Shown here piece by piece: positions 27,093-36,243 of a stretch of 64,000 bases of DNA. Made by a program: the position numbers and the translations under genes. The stretch's first letter is position 1. Every line of letters starts with the position of its first letter. Under the pieces are notes generated by a model that saw nothing but the letters and a program-made list of their open reading frames with translations, was not told the DNA's origin and ran no database searches. The stretch spans positions 1-64,000 of the forward strand of contig NZ_RHHT01000010.1 of assembly GCF_003710985.1 (NCBI RefSeq), given 5' to 3'. Source of the DNA: Brevibacillus panacihumi. GTDB lineage: Bacteria > Bacillota > Bacilli > Brevibacillales > Brevibacillaceae.

Positions 27093-28478
27093 ATGTCTAA
27101 GATACATGCCGTGGTCCTGGCTGCCGGTCAGGGGACGCGGATGAAATCGAAACTGCACAAGGTATTGCATCCGGTATGCGGCAAGCCGATGGTTCAGCAT
27201 GTCGTGGATACGCTGGTTGCCATGCAGGTCGAGGATATCGTAGTCGTCGTAGGCCATGGTGCTGATGCTGTCCGCGCCGAACTGGGCGACGGGATTACGT
27301 ATGCACTGCAGGAGAAGCAGTTGGGAACGGCGCATGCCGTCCAACAGGCAGAGCCGTTTTTACTAGATAAAGAAGGCACCACCTTTCTCTTATACGGGGA
27401 CGTTCCGCTCTTGTCGGCACAGACGCTGACAGCGTTGCGTGCCTATCACGAGGAACAGCAGGCGGCAGCGACTGTGCTCACAGCCGTTCTGAATGATCCG
27501 ACGGGATACGGAAGAATTGTGCGCGATTCGGCAGGTGAAGTATTGCGAATTGTGGAACACAAGGACGCGAGCCTGCAGGAACGGGCGATCACGGAGATTA
27601 ATACAGGCATATACTGTTTTGACAACCGCAAATTATGGAACGCCTTGAAAGAAGTGAAAAACGAGAACGCTCAAGGTGAATACTATCTAACAGATTGTGT
27701 CAGTATTTTGCGGAATCAGCATGAAAAAGTAGTTGGGTTTGCAGCTGAAGATCCGGATGAAACAATGGGGATCAATGACCGCGTACAATTGGCGGATGCG
27801 GAAGCCTATCTTCGCCGCCGAATTGCGCTGGGGCATATGCGCAACGGCGTAACCATCATCGATCCTGCCTCTACCTATATTGAGGCGGATGTCACGATTG
27901 GTGCAGATACCATTATCCAACCGGGCTCCTTTCTGCGCGGACGGACAACCATCGGATCGGATTGTGTCATTGGACCTCAAGCTGATTTGACGGATGTCCA
28001 GGTGGCCGACCAGGTGAGCATTTCGTATGCCGTTATGGCAGAGGCAAGTGTGGCAGTGAACAGCACAGTAGGGCCGTTCGCCTATGTGCGTCCAGGCTCA
28101 GAGATTGGTCCTGGCGTGAAGATCGGTGATTTCGTGGAACTGAAAAATGCGAAAATCGGGGAAGGCAGCAAAATTCCCCACCTCAGCTATGTCGGAGACG
28201 CCGAGATCGGAAAAGGCGTCAACATCGGCTGTGGGACGATTACGGTCAATTATGACGGCGCTGTCAAACACAAGACGGTGGTGCAGGATAACGCGTTCAT
28301 TGGGTGCAATTCCAATCTGGTCGCGCCTGTCACGGTGGGACAAAACGCCTATGTGGCAGCAGGTTCTACCATCAACCAGGATGTGCCGGACAATGCTTTG
28401 GCTATCGCCCGGGAAAGACAAGTCAACAAATTGGATTATGCCAACAGAATGCCTCGCAAGGGCAAAAAGCAATCATAA
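27093..28478 (+). CDS. glmU: Bifunctional N-acetylglucosamine-1-phosphate uridyltransferase/glucosamine-1-phosphate acetyltransferase
   Basis: A 461-residue enzyme. The N-terminal pyrophosphorylase domain has LAAGQGTRMKSKLHKVLH and YGDVPLL; the C-terminal left-handed beta-helix (from about 250) has hexapeptide repeats and the acetyltransferase site near KKTVVQ-like HKTVVQDNAFIGCNS. It makes UDP-GlcNAc for peptidoglycan. ATG 27093 follows GGAGGG. It lies 21 bp before prs. Confidence 0.96.
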   Translation: MSKIHAVVLAAGQGTRMKSKLHKVLHPVCGKPMVQHVVDTLVAMQVEDIVVVVGHGADAVRAELGDGITYALQEKQLGTAHAVQQAEPFLLDKEGTTFLLYGDVPLLSAQTLTALRAYHEEQQAAATVLTAVLNDPTGYGRIVRDSAGEVLRIVEHKDASLQERAITEINTGIYCFDNRKLWNALKEVKNENAQGEYYLTDCVSILRNQHEKVVGFAAEDPDETMGINDRVQLADAEAYLRRRIALGHMRNGVTIIDPASTYIEADVTIGADTIIQPGSFLRGRTTIGSDCVIGPQADLTDVQVADQVSISYAVMAEASVAVNSTVGPFAYVRPGSEIGPGVKIGDFVELKNAKIGEGSKIPHLSYVGDAEIGKGVNIGCGTITVNYDGAVKHKTVVQDNAFIGCNSNLVAPVTVGQNAYVAAGSTINQDVPDNALAIARERQVNKLDYANRMPRKGKKQS

Positions 28479-28499
28479 CGGGAGGTTCTTGAGAAGATC

Positions 28500-29450
28500 A
28501 TGGCTAACTACCGCGACCCAAAACTGAAGGTATTTACGTGCAACGCAAACCCGAAACTGGCAAAGGAAATTGCTGAACACATCGGTGTGCCGCTTGGAAA
28601 TGCGCAAGCTGTTCAATTTAGTGATGGAGAGTGCCAAATTAAATTGAATGAAAGTGTTCGCGGTTGTGACGTATTTGTCATTCAGCCGACATCTGCTCCC
28701 GTTAACGAGCATTTGATGGAGCTTTTGGTCATGGTGGATGCATTGAAACGCGCTTCCGCCAAAAGCATCAACGTCGTCATTCCGTACTACGGCTATGCCC
28801 GTCAAGATCGCAAAGCCCGCGCACGCGATCCGATCACGGCGAAATTGGTTGCCAATCTGATTGAGACAGCAGGAGCGCAACGCGTGATCACAATGGACCT
28901 GCATGCGACCCAAATTCAGGGCTTCTTCGACATCCCGGTTGATCATCTGTTGGGAGTGCCGATTTTGGCGAAGCACTTTGCCGAAAAGGGTCTCAAGGAT
29001 ATCGTCGTGGTATCTCCGGATCACGGCGGTGTTACCCGTGCACGTAAACTGGCAGAACGTCTGGAAGCGCCAATTGCCATTATCGACAAGCGCCGTCCGG
29101 AACCAAACGTGGCAGAAGTCATGAATATCGTAGGGAACATCGAAGGCAAAACGGCTATCATCATTGATGATATTATTGATACAGCTGGTACGATTACACT
29201 GGCTGCCAATGCGCTGGTGGAAGCAGGAGCTCGTGATGTATACGCATGCTGTACGCATCCTGTACTCTCAGGACCTGCAATCGAGCGCATTACCAACTCC
29301 AAGATCAAAGAACTGATCGTGACCAACTCGATTCCGCTCAGTGACGATAAGCTGACAGATAAAATTACGGTTCTGTCCGTAGCTCCAATCATTGGGGAAG
29401 CGATTATTCGCGTCCACGAAGAGCTTTCGGTCAGCAAGCTGTTCGACTAA
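28500..29450 (+). CDS. prs: Ribose-phosphate pyrophosphokinase
   Basis: A 316-residue class I PRPP synthetase. Motifs: [34 protein letters not shown], the PRPP loop [13 protein letters not shown]. It makes PRPP for nucleotide, His and Trp synthesis; PRPP is also the inducer sensed by the nearby PurR. GGGAGG lies upstream. The glmU-prs-ctc order is conserved. Confidence 0.96.
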   Translation: MANYRDPKLKVFTCNANPKLAKEIAEHIGVPLGNAQAVQFSDGECQIKLNESVRGCDVFVIQPTSAPVNEHLMELLVMVDALKRASAKSINVVIPYYGYARQDRKARARDPITAKLVANLIETAGAQRVITMDLHATQIQGFFDIPVDHLLGVPILAKHFAEKGLKDIVVVSPDHGGVTRARKLAERLEAPIAIIDKRRPEPNVAEVMNIVGNIEGKTAIIIDDIIDTAGTITLAANALVEAGARDVYACCTHPVLSGPAIERITNSKIKELIVTNSIPLSDDKLTDKITVLSVAPIIGEAIIRVHEELSVSKLFD

Positions 29451-29489
29451 AATCGCCAAAACCTCCTCCTGGGCAGAGGGGAATGAAAT

Positions 29490-29549
29490 AACCTCCGATG
29501 GACAAGCTAGGAAAGGAAACTTTACCTAGCAGCCAGAGGAGGTTTTTTT
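29490..29549 (+). terminator. Hairpin/terminator whose 3' arm contains the ctc ribosome site
   Basis: AACCTCC (29490-29496) pairs with GGAGGTT (29538-29544); inside, GCTAGG (29506-29511) pairs with CCTAGC (29525-29530). Seven T follow, ending at the ctc GTG codon (29550). The GGAGG of the right arm is exactly the ctc Shine-Dalgarno and the T run is its spacer, so the structure could terminate prs transcripts, block ctc translation, or both. Confidence 0.75.
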
Positions 29550-30170
29550 GTGGAAGCGATAAAGGCTCAGGTACGTGAACGGGAGTCGGGCAACTACGTC
29601 AGGGAGCTGCGACGCAAGGGCTGGGTGCCTGCTGTTGTGTACGGCACGAATGTCAGCAATCTGGCCATCCAGATCGAAGGAAGGGCGCTGGATGCTGCCC
29701 TGCGCACTCAAGCAACCAACAAGCCTTTTCGGTTGGTGGTAGACGGTCAGGAGCACGATGTGATGGTGTACGAATTGCAGCGTCATCCCTTGGCCGGGAA
29801 TATCTTGCATGCTGACTTCAAAGCAATCAATATGAATGAAAAAATCCACACGACGGTTCCTGTTCTGATGACAGGTGATCCTGAGCTTGGTGTAGCGACG
29901 CTGGTTCGCCACAGTGTAGAGATCAGTTGTCTGCCGGGAAATATCCCCGAATCGTTCACGGTAAATGTAGATGGGCTGAATATTGGTGATGTAGTGCTGG
30001 TTCAGGATCTGCAAATTCCGGCAGGTGTAGATGTGGGTCTGGACTCGATGGAAGTGCTGATCAGCATTCTGCCAGTCAAAGCAGCTTCGGAGGAATCCCT
30101 GGAAGCCGAGCAGGAAGCGGCCGAGACAGCCGAAGCTGCAGGTTCGACGGAGGAATCGAAAAAAGTGTAG
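29550..30170 (+). CDS. ctc: General stress/50S ribosomal protein L25 (Ctc form)
   Basis: A 206-residue two-domain L25: the N-terminal 5S rRNA-binding domain (about 1-95, with RKGWVPAVVYG) and a C-terminal TL5-type beta domain, then an acidic Ala/Glu-rich tail. In B. subtilis Ctc is induced by sigma-B stress and binds 5S rRNA. GTG start with GGAGG inside a hairpin arm. No sigma-B promoter was recognised in the short gap after prs. Confidence 0.93.
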   Translation: MEAIKAQVRERESGNYVRELRRKGWVPAVVYGTNVSNLAIQIEGRALDAALRTQATNKPFRLVVDGQEHDVMVYELQRHPLAGNILHADFKAINMNEKIHTTVPVLMTGDPELGVATLVRHSVEISCLPGNIPESFTVNVDGLNIGDVVLVQDLQIPAGVDVGLDSMEVLISILPVKAASEESLEAEQEAAETAEAAGSTEESKKV

Positions 30171-30176
30171 CAGGCA

Positions 30177-30208
30177 GGCCCCGGTGTTGCTGTCACCGGG
30201 GCCTTTTT
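30177..30208 (+). terminator. Terminator of ctc
   Basis: GGCCCCGGTG (30177-30186) and CACCGGGGCC (30194-30203) pair perfectly, followed by TTTTT. Confidence 0.93.
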
Positions 30209-30242
30209 GTGCTCCTCCCCCCGGATGAGCAAGGCTCAAGGC

Positions 30243-30270
30243 TTGCGAATCAAACGGTTTCAGGTACAAT
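30243..30270 (+). promoter_or_regulatory. Probable pth promoter
   Basis: TTGCGA (30243-30248), a 16-base spacer and TACAAT (30265-30270), just after the ctc terminator and 26 bp before the pth start. Confidence 0.5.
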
Positions 30271-30296
30271 GGGAAAAGAAAAGGGAGGGAATCGGC

Positions 30297-30863
30297 GTGA
30301 AAGTAGTGATCGGCCTCGGGAACCCCGGGAAAAAATATGAGGATACAAGACATAATGCCGGTTTTATGGCCATAGATAAAATTAGCGAGAACTGGGGGAT
30401 TCCCGTCTCTTCCCATAAGTTTCGGGCCCTCATCGGGGAGGGACGCGCGCAGGGAGAGAAGGTTCTCTTGGTCAAGCCCCAGACCTATATGAACTTGTCC
30501 GGCGAATCGGTTGCCGAGATCCTGCGCTTCTACAAATTGACCCCGGATGATCTGGTTGTCATTTTTGACGATCTCGATCTGCCTACGGGACAGCTTCGTT
30601 TGCGGGAAAAAGGAAGCGCCGGCGGACACAATGGCATAAAATCAATGATTCAGCATCTGGGAACACAAGAATTTAAGCGGATCAAAGTAGGCATCGGCAG
30701 ACCCGAACCAGGCCGAAGCGTCAGCGATTACGTGCTGCAGGCATTCCCATCGGGAGAACGCAAGGAAATAGACGAAGCGGTAAGCCGTGCGGCTGATGCG
30801 GCCAACATGTGGGTCCGGGAGCCTTTTCTCAAAGTGATGAACCACTTCAATGCATTGAAGTAG
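30297..30863 (+). CDS. pth: Peptidyl-tRNA hydrolase
   Basis: A 188-residue Pth (SpoVC) that frees tRNA from stalled peptidyl-tRNA. Motifs: IGLGNPGKKYEDTRHNAGFM (catalytic His), KPQTYMNLSGESV and GSAGGHNGIKS. GTG 30297 has AAGGGAGGG upstream; the frame is open to 30207 but that stretch overlaps the ctc terminator and promoter. Confidence 0.95.
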   Translation: MKVVIGLGNPGKKYEDTRHNAGFMAIDKISENWGIPVSSHKFRALIGEGRAQGEKVLLVKPQTYMNLSGESVAEILRFYKLTPDDLVVIFDDLDLPTGQLRLREKGSAGGHNGIKSMIQHLGTQEFKRIKVGIGRPEPGRSVSDYVLQAFPSGERKEIDEAVSRAADAANMWVREPFLKVMNHFNALK

Positions 30864-30875
30864 CCGACGGTCCTA

Positions 30876-30905
30876 GTATGATTTTCCACTCTCACGACCA
30901 TACTA
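30876..30905 (+). promoter_or_regulatory. Forespore (sigma-F/sigma-G) promoter of fin
   Basis: GTATG (30876-30880), exactly 18 bases, then CATACTA (30899-30905): a near-ideal forespore promoter (GHATR-18-CATNHTA). B. subtilis fin is sigma-F dependent. Confidence 0.75.
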
Positions 30906-30934
30906 TCGATAAATGGTGTGGGGGTGGCATATAC

Positions 30935-31165
30935 ATGAGCATACGCTACACATGTCGCTGTTGCGGTATGAAGATTGCTGAATTTGCTGAATCGCAGGTG
31001 ACGGAAGCGCAGCTCGGGTTTGATTCCTTGACCGATGAAGACCGGGCTCTTATAATATCGAGAGAAGAAAGTGGCGATACGATTGTCCGCATCACGTGCG
31101 ATTTTTGCCGTGAAGCCTTGAATTGGAACCCGGAGCTTTCACTGGTCGGAAATCCGCTTCAATAA
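30935..31165 (+). CDS. fin: Fin (YabK), anti-sigma-F factor
   Basis: A 76-residue zinc protein, the same length as B. subtilis Fin. Two Cys pairs are visible in CRCCG and CDFCREAL, with TEAQLGFDSLTDEDRALI between. Fin is made under sigma-F and shuts it off to allow the switch to sigma-G. ATG 30935 has GGGGGTGG 7 bases upstream; longer in-frame starts precede the promoter. Confidence 0.92.
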   Translation: MSIRYTCRCCGMKIAEFAESQVTEAQLGFDSLTDEDRALIISREESGDTIVRITCDFCREALNWNPELSLVGNPLQ

Positions 31166-31210
31166 TTGTGGGACAACGTTGGGATTACGTATAAGGCTTG
31201 TATTGACAAG

Positions 31211-31240
31211 GCCTTAGCTTGGGGAGCTAAGGCTTCTTTT
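31211..31240 (+). terminator. Terminator after fin
   Basis: GCCTTAGCT (31211-31219) and AGCTAAGGC (31225-31233), then TTCTTTT. Confidence 0.87.
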
Positions 31241-31330
31241 CGCATGGTTGATCCAGATCCCCATCTCTTGTGATGATTAGGGAGATTGAAATATGCTTTA
31301 CGACAGAAGAACTAGAGAGGGGATTAGTGA

Positions 31331-34300
31331 ATGCAAGTCATCATTAACCCGATAAAACAGGACGTCAATGTCGGGACGATTGTGGCTGGATTGGAACAAG
31401 GCTTGAGCGAGCAGTTGGTTTCCGGTTTGGCTGGCTCAGCTAGACAGGCCTTTATGGTCGCTCTAAAGCAAATGAGCGATCGACCAGTTTGCGTCGTCAC
31501 GCACAATATGTATCAGGCGCAAAAAGTATATGAAGATTTGATCGAGCTAGTCCCTGCTGATCAAGTGCTGCTGTATCCCGGCAATGAGCTGATCGGTTCT
31601 GAATTGGCGATCGCCAGCCCCGAGATGCTTGCGCAGCGCATTCACGTATTCAACCGTTTGGCCCAAGGCTTTACGGGTTTTTTGGTTGCGCCTTTTGCCG
31701 GTTTGCGCCGCCTGGTAGTGCCGCCGCATGTATGGAAACAAGCTCAGATCGAGCTGAAAGTGGGCGAGGAACTGGACATCGAATCGTTCCTGCTGCGCTG
31801 TATTGAGCTTGGCTATGAGCGGGTGGACATGGTGGAGCGCAAAGGGGAAATGAGCGTTCGCGGGGGGATTATTGACCTGTACCCGATCGACTCCGAGTGG
31901 CCGGTGCGGATCGAATTGTTCGATGTCGAGATCGATTCCATCCGCATGTTTGACATGGCGACACAACGATCGTTGACCTCTGTGCAAAGCTATCTGCTGG
32001 GGCCTGCAAAAGAAATGATCGTGTCGACGCCTCTTTTGCAGGAATCAGCCGTCCGATTGGAGCAAAAGCTGGGTGAGACGGTCGCCAAGCTCAAGGATGG
32101 CGCTGCCAAGGAAAAGGTCGTCGAACGAATCGGTTCGGATGTCGAACGGATGGCTCAGGGACAGCGTTTTCCCCACCTGTTCGCGTACATCTCCGTCATC
32201 TACCCAACGGAGGACACACTGCTTTCGTACATGCCAGCCAATACCTTGCTGATCATGGACGAACCTACCCGCGTAATCGATACGGCGGCACAGCTGCAAA
32301 AGGAAGAAGGGGAATGGCTGACAGGGCGAATCATGCAAGGTGATTACATGGCCAACCTGACGCTGTCCCGTTCGTATGATGAATTGCTCTCATCCAAAAA
32401 GCGCCAGATGATCCACCTGTCCCTCTTCTTGAGACAATCGCCGAAAACACAGCCGCAAAATATCGTGAATTTGACCTGCCGCAGCATGCAAAATTTCCAT
32501 GGTCAAATGAACGTGCTGAAAACAGAGCTGGCCCGTTGGAAGAAGTCGCAGGATCAGATTATCTTCGTTGCGGCTGATGCAGAGCGGGCGAAGCGGCTGG
32601 AACGCGTTTTGCACGATTATGAGATGGAAGCCGATCTGCTGCTTGATTCCGTGGAAACGGTTCCACCCGGCCGCCCGACCATTATTTTGGGCAACCTGCA
32701 ATCCGGTTTTGAGCTGCCGCTAAACAAGCTGGTCGTCATTACAGAGGGCGAGGTCTTTACGGCAAAACAGCGCAAGGCCCGCAAAGTCCAGCAGACGATG
32801 AGCAATGCCGAGCGCATCAAAAATTACCTGGAGCTGAAGCCCGGCGATTACGTCGTCCACGTGAATCACGGGATCGGGAAGTATCTCGGGATCGAAACCA
32901 AGGAAATACTCGGAATTCATAAAGATTACCTGCATATTCAATACGCGGCAGGAGACAGCCTTTTCGTGCCGATCGACCAGATCGACCACGTGCAGAAATA
33001 CGTGGCGAGCGAAGAAGCTCAGCCGAAAATTTACAGTCTGGGCGGAAATGACTGGAAGCGCGTCAAAAATAAGGTCCAATCCTCTGTCAAGGACATTGCG
33101 GAAGATCTGATCAAGCTGTACGCTTCCCGGGAAGCGGCAGTGGGCCATGCCTTTTCTCCAGATACGCTGGAGCAGCGCGAGTTCGAAGCGATGTTTCCGT
33201 ATCAAGAGACGCCGGACCAGCTGCGCGCGATCAGCGAGGTCAAGGCCGACATGGAACGCAGGCGGCCGATGGATCGTCTTGTATGTGGGGACGTTGGCTA
33301 CGGAAAGACAGAGGTCGCGATTCGCGCGGCTTTCAAATCTGTCATGGACGGCAAGCAGGTCGCTGTGTTGGTGCCGACGACCATTCTGGCCCAGCAGCAT
33401 TATGAAACCTTCCGTGAGCGTTTTGCCGACTACCCGATTCGCGTCGAGGTGCTGAGCCGCTTCCGCTCGCGCAAGGAACAAAACGCAACACTGAAGGGGC
33501 TGAAGGAAGGCACCGTAGATGTCGTCATCGGGACACATCGGCTTCTGTCCAAAGACCTGACGTTCCGCGATCTGGGTCTGTTGATTGTGGATGAAGAGCA
33601 GCGCTTTGGCGTCAGCCACAAGGAAAAGCTGAAGCAGATGAAAACCAATGTAGACGTCATCACCTTGACGGCTACCCCTATTCCTCGGACCTTGCATATG
33701 TCCATGCTGGGCGTGCGGGATCTGTCAGTCATCGAGACGCCGCCGGAAAACCGTTTTCCGGTGCAAACCTACGTCATGGACTACAGCCCGGCCCTCGTGC
33801 GCGAGGCGATCGAACGGGAATTAGCACGCGACGGACAGGTGTTCTTTCTCTACAACCAGGTGCAGGGCATCGAGCAGATGGCCGAGCAGATCTCGATGCT
33901 TGTCCCTGATGCGCGAATTGCCGTCGCGCACGGCCAGATGAACGAGAGTGAGCTGGAGGCAGTCATCCTCGATTTTCTCGAAGGAAATTACGATGTGCTG
34001 GTGAGTACGACCATCATCGAGACCGGCGTGGACATCCCCAACGTCAATACGCTGATCATCTACAATGCTGACAAAATGGGCTTGTCCCAGCTGTATCAGC
34101 TGCGTGGACGGGTTGGCCGTTCCAACCGGATCGCTTATGCGTATTTCACCTATCAGCGTGACAAGGTCCTGACGGAGGTAGCAGAGAAGCGCCTGCAAGC
34201 CATCAAAGAGTTTACCGAGCTGGGCTCGGGCTTCAAGATCGCCATGCGCGACTTGTCCATCCGTGGAGCTGGTAACTTGCTCGGGGCGGAGCAGCACGGC

Positions 34301-34879
34301 TTTATCAACTCCGTCGGTTTTGACCTGTACAGCCAGATGCTGAAGGAAGCCATTGATGAGCTGAAAGGCGAAGCCAAACAAGAAATCGTTACGCCAGTCG
34401 AGATCAATCTGCAGCTGGATGCGTATCTTCCTTCGCTGTATATCACGGACAGCCGCCAAAAAATCGAGATGTACAAAAAATTCGTCGCTGTATCTTCTCT
34501 GGAAGATGTGGAGGATCTTTCCGAAGAGCTGCTGGATCGATTTGGCACCATACCGAAGCCAGTGGAGAATCTGTTGACGATATCCCGATTGCGCGTCTAT
34601 GCCTTGCAGCATCACATCACAGAGATCAGTCAAAAAAATCCGGATGAGATCAAATTGTATCTGCATCCAAGCCAAAATGAGAACATCGACGGCGGAGCTT
34701 TGTTCGCGATGACCAGCGGTTGGGGCAGACGGGTAGGTCTGTTCGGTGGACAACAGATTGTGATTACTGTTAAAGTAAAAGGGTTGCAAGAGGATGAGGG
34801 CGTTCAGTTGGTTGAAAAACTGCTGCGGCAATTTCACCAGGTGCGCAAAGACACTGGTAAGGAAAGCCCAGTCTCCTAA
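31331..34879 (+). CDS. mfd: Transcription-repair coupling factor
   Basis: A 1182-residue Mfd. The N-terminal UvrB-like region runs to about 340, the RNA polymerase-interaction domain is near 500-560 (DYVVHVNHGIGKYLG), followed by a RecG-type translocase with CGDVGYGKTEVA (Walker A), VDEEQRFG (DEEQ box) and TATPIPRT, and a C-terminal TRCF domain. It releases stalled RNA polymerase and recruits UvrA to transcribed-strand lesions. Full length, intact frame. Confidence 0.96.
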   Translation: MQVIINPIKQDVNVGTIVAGLEQGLSEQLVSGLAGSARQAFMVALKQMSDRPVCVVTHNMYQAQKVYEDLIELVPADQVLLYPGNELIGSELAIASPEMLAQRIHVFNRLAQGFTGFLVAPFAGLRRLVVPPHVWKQAQIELKVGEELDIESFLLRCIELGYERVDMVERKGEMSVRGGIIDLYPIDSEWPVRIELFDVEIDSIRMFDMATQRSLTSVQSYLLGPAKEMIVSTPLLQESAVRLEQKLGETVAKLKDGAAKEKVVERIGSDVERMAQGQRFPHLFAYISVIYPTEDTLLSYMPANTLLIMDEPTRVIDTAAQLQKEEGEWLTGRIMQGDYMANLTLSRSYDELLSSKKRQMIHLSLFLRQSPKTQPQNIVNLTCRSMQNFHGQMNVLKTELARWKKSQDQIIFVAADAERAKRLERVLHDYEMEADLLLDSVETVPPGRPTIILGNLQSGFELPLNKLVVITEGEVFTAKQRKARKVQQTMSNAERIKNYLELKPGDYVVHVNHGIGKYLGIETKEILGIHKDYLHIQYAAGDSLFVPIDQIDHVQKYVASEEAQPKIYSLGGNDWKRVKNKVQSSVKDIAEDLIKLYASREAAVGHAFSPDTLEQREFEAMFPYQETPDQLRAISEVKADMERRRPMDRLVCGDVGYGKTEVAIRAAFKSVMDGKQVAVLVPTTILAQQHYETFRERFADYPIRVEVLSRFRSRKEQNATLKGLKEGTVDVVIGTHRLLSKDLTFRDLGLLIVDEEQRFGVSHKEKLKQMKTNVDVITLTATPIPRTLHMSMLGVRDLSVIETPPENRFPVQTYVMDYSPALVREAIERELARDGQVFFLYNQVQGIEQMAEQISMLVPDARIAVAHGQMNESELEAVILDFLEGNYDVLVSTTIIETGVDIPNVNTLIIYNADKMGLSQLYQLRGRVGRSNRIAYAYFTYQRDKVLTEVAEKRLQAIKEFTELGSGFKIAMRDLSIRGAGNLLGAEQHGFINSVGFDLYSQMLKEAIDELKGEAKQEIVTPVEINLQLDAYLPSLYITDSRQKIEMYKKFVAVSSLEDVEDLSEELLDRFGTIPKPVENLLTISRLRVYALQHHITEISQKNPDEIKLYLHPSQNENIDGGALFAMTSGWGRRVGLFGGQQIVITVKVKGLQEDEGVQLVEKLLRQFHQVRKDTGKESPVS

Positions 34880-34913
34880 GACTGCGAGCTTGCCGGAAAA
34901 GGAGATCCAAACG

Positions 34914-35996
34914 ATGAAAATGAACCGTTCTTTGGCGATTTTATCTACAGTTGCATTGACTTTTGCGTTGTTGACCGGATGCGGGAATGCAAAAGAAAGC
35001 GAGCAAGGCGCCGGCAATACGCCGTCCAATCAGACGGGTGCCGGACAAAACGAACAGAAGGCAGAGGATCCTAACGATCCGCTTGCCCAATTCCCGAAGC
35101 TCGATATGCCGTTTACCGTTGAACCCGATGCGACCATTGTGGAGTATCAGGGCGGCAAGATGACAGGCAAGGAGTTCGAGACGTTCTTGCGTGTCATCAA
35201 TTTCATGAACCCGCAGCAAGGCGGCATGATAGAGGTCGCAGGCAAAGACGAGCTCAAAGCGTTTGCTCGTGAATATACCGCGACCAAGATCCTGTCTGAC
35301 CGCGCAGATGACGCCGTCAAAAAGGAATCCAAGGATATGGCAGAACAAACCTTTGAAAAAATCAAAGGGCAGTATCTGGCGTTCTTTGGAAAAGACGAGG
35401 CCAAATTTGACAAGTTCATGGAAGGGCAAGCTGTATCGAAAGAGATGATCGTCGACCAAATGACCATTATCAATAATTCGATCAATGTTCTGAAGAAAGA
35501 GATCGGAGATCCTGAGCTGAAGAAAGAATATGATGCGCTGGATCCGGCAAACCGGACCGTTGCTTCCGTACGCCACATCCTGATCTCCACCGAGACCCGT
35601 TCACAAGAAGAGGCGCTTAAGCTGGCACAAGACCTGGAAGCTCGTCTGAAAAAGGGCGAAGACTTTGCCAAGCTGGCGACAGAATTCACCGATGACCCAG
35701 GCAGTAAAGAGAACGGCGGTCTGTATGCCGATACGATGGTGACGCAATGGGTGCCAGAATTCAAAGAGGCTGCCTTGAAACAACCGATCGGAGAAGTAGG
35801 GCCTCCTGTAAAAACGAATTACGGCTACCACATCGTGAAAGTGGAAAACCGCAAGGAAAAAACCTTTGACGAGATGAAGGAACAGCTCCGCGGAGTTGCC
35901 CTCGAGAGAGCATACGATACATTTAGCAACAGCGAGCTGGACAAGCTGGTCGTCGCTTACCATATTCCTGAGCCAAAACAACCAGCTACGAAGTAA
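34914..35996 (+). CDS. Foldase-type peptidyl-prolyl isomerase lipoprotein (PrsA/SurA-like)
   Basis: A 360-residue lipoprotein: signal peptide with lipobox LLTGCG (lipidated Cys), a Gly/Asn/Gln-rich spacer, a SurA-type N-terminal helical region, and a parvulin rotamase domain at about 220-330 (VRHILISTETRS, then a PGSKENGGLY loop and GYHIVKVENRK). PrsA-type foldases assist folding of exported proteins at the membrane-wall interface. ATG 34914 has AAAAGGAG upstream. It is an insertion between mfd and spoVT compared with B. subtilis. Confidence 0.9.
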   Translation: MKMNRSLAILSTVALTFALLTGCGNAKESEQGAGNTPSNQTGAGQNEQKAEDPNDPLAQFPKLDMPFTVEPDATIVEYQGGKMTGKEFETFLRVINFMNPQQGGMIEVAGKDELKAFAREYTATKILSDRADDAVKKESKDMAEQTFEKIKGQYLAFFGKDEAKFDKFMEGQAVSKEMIVDQMTIINNSINVLKKEIGDPELKKEYDALDPANRTVASVRHILISTETRSQEEALKLAQDLEARLKKGEDFAKLATEFTDDPGSKENGGLYADTMVTQWVPEFKEAALKQPIGEVGPPVKTNYGYHIVKVENRKEKTFDEMKEQLRGVALERAYDTFSNSELDKLVVAYHIPEPKQPATK

Positions 35997-36001
35997 TCAG
36001 A

Positions 36002-36034
36002 AAAACAGGGGGTGATCACAACTCCCTGTTTTTC
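36002..36034 (+). terminator. Terminator after the PrsA-like gene
   Basis: AAAACAGGG (36002-36010) pairs with CCCTGTTTT (36024-36032), running into T. Confidence 0.88.
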
Positions 36035-36043
36035 CGTTTTCTC

Positions 36044-36072
36044 GCATATTCCTGAAACGGGAACAAATACTA
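36044..36072 (+). promoter_or_regulatory. Sigma-G-like promoter of spoVT
   Basis: GCATA (36044-36048), 17 bases, AATACTA (36066-36072; one mismatch from CATNHTA). spoVT is transcribed by sigma-G in B. subtilis. The leader to the spoVT start is about 165 bases. Confidence 0.6.
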
Positions 36073-36243
36073 TACTCACTCGCTACCGCCCGGGGGAGAG
36101 TAACCGAGAAAAGGCTGGAAAAAAGGAAAAAGTTGCTGCCCATACGCATAGGTAAAATTAGAATTTCAGGAAAAAATACAGGTATCCAACCACCAAGCAC
36201 CTATTCACTACCCACTTCTCTTAGGAAAGCGAGGCAACAAGAC

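Noticed and set aside
33821-35029. Minus-strand open frame of 402 codons at the end of mfd
   Set aside because: Antisense shadow of mfd and the PrsA-like gene, with no ribosome site or domain.
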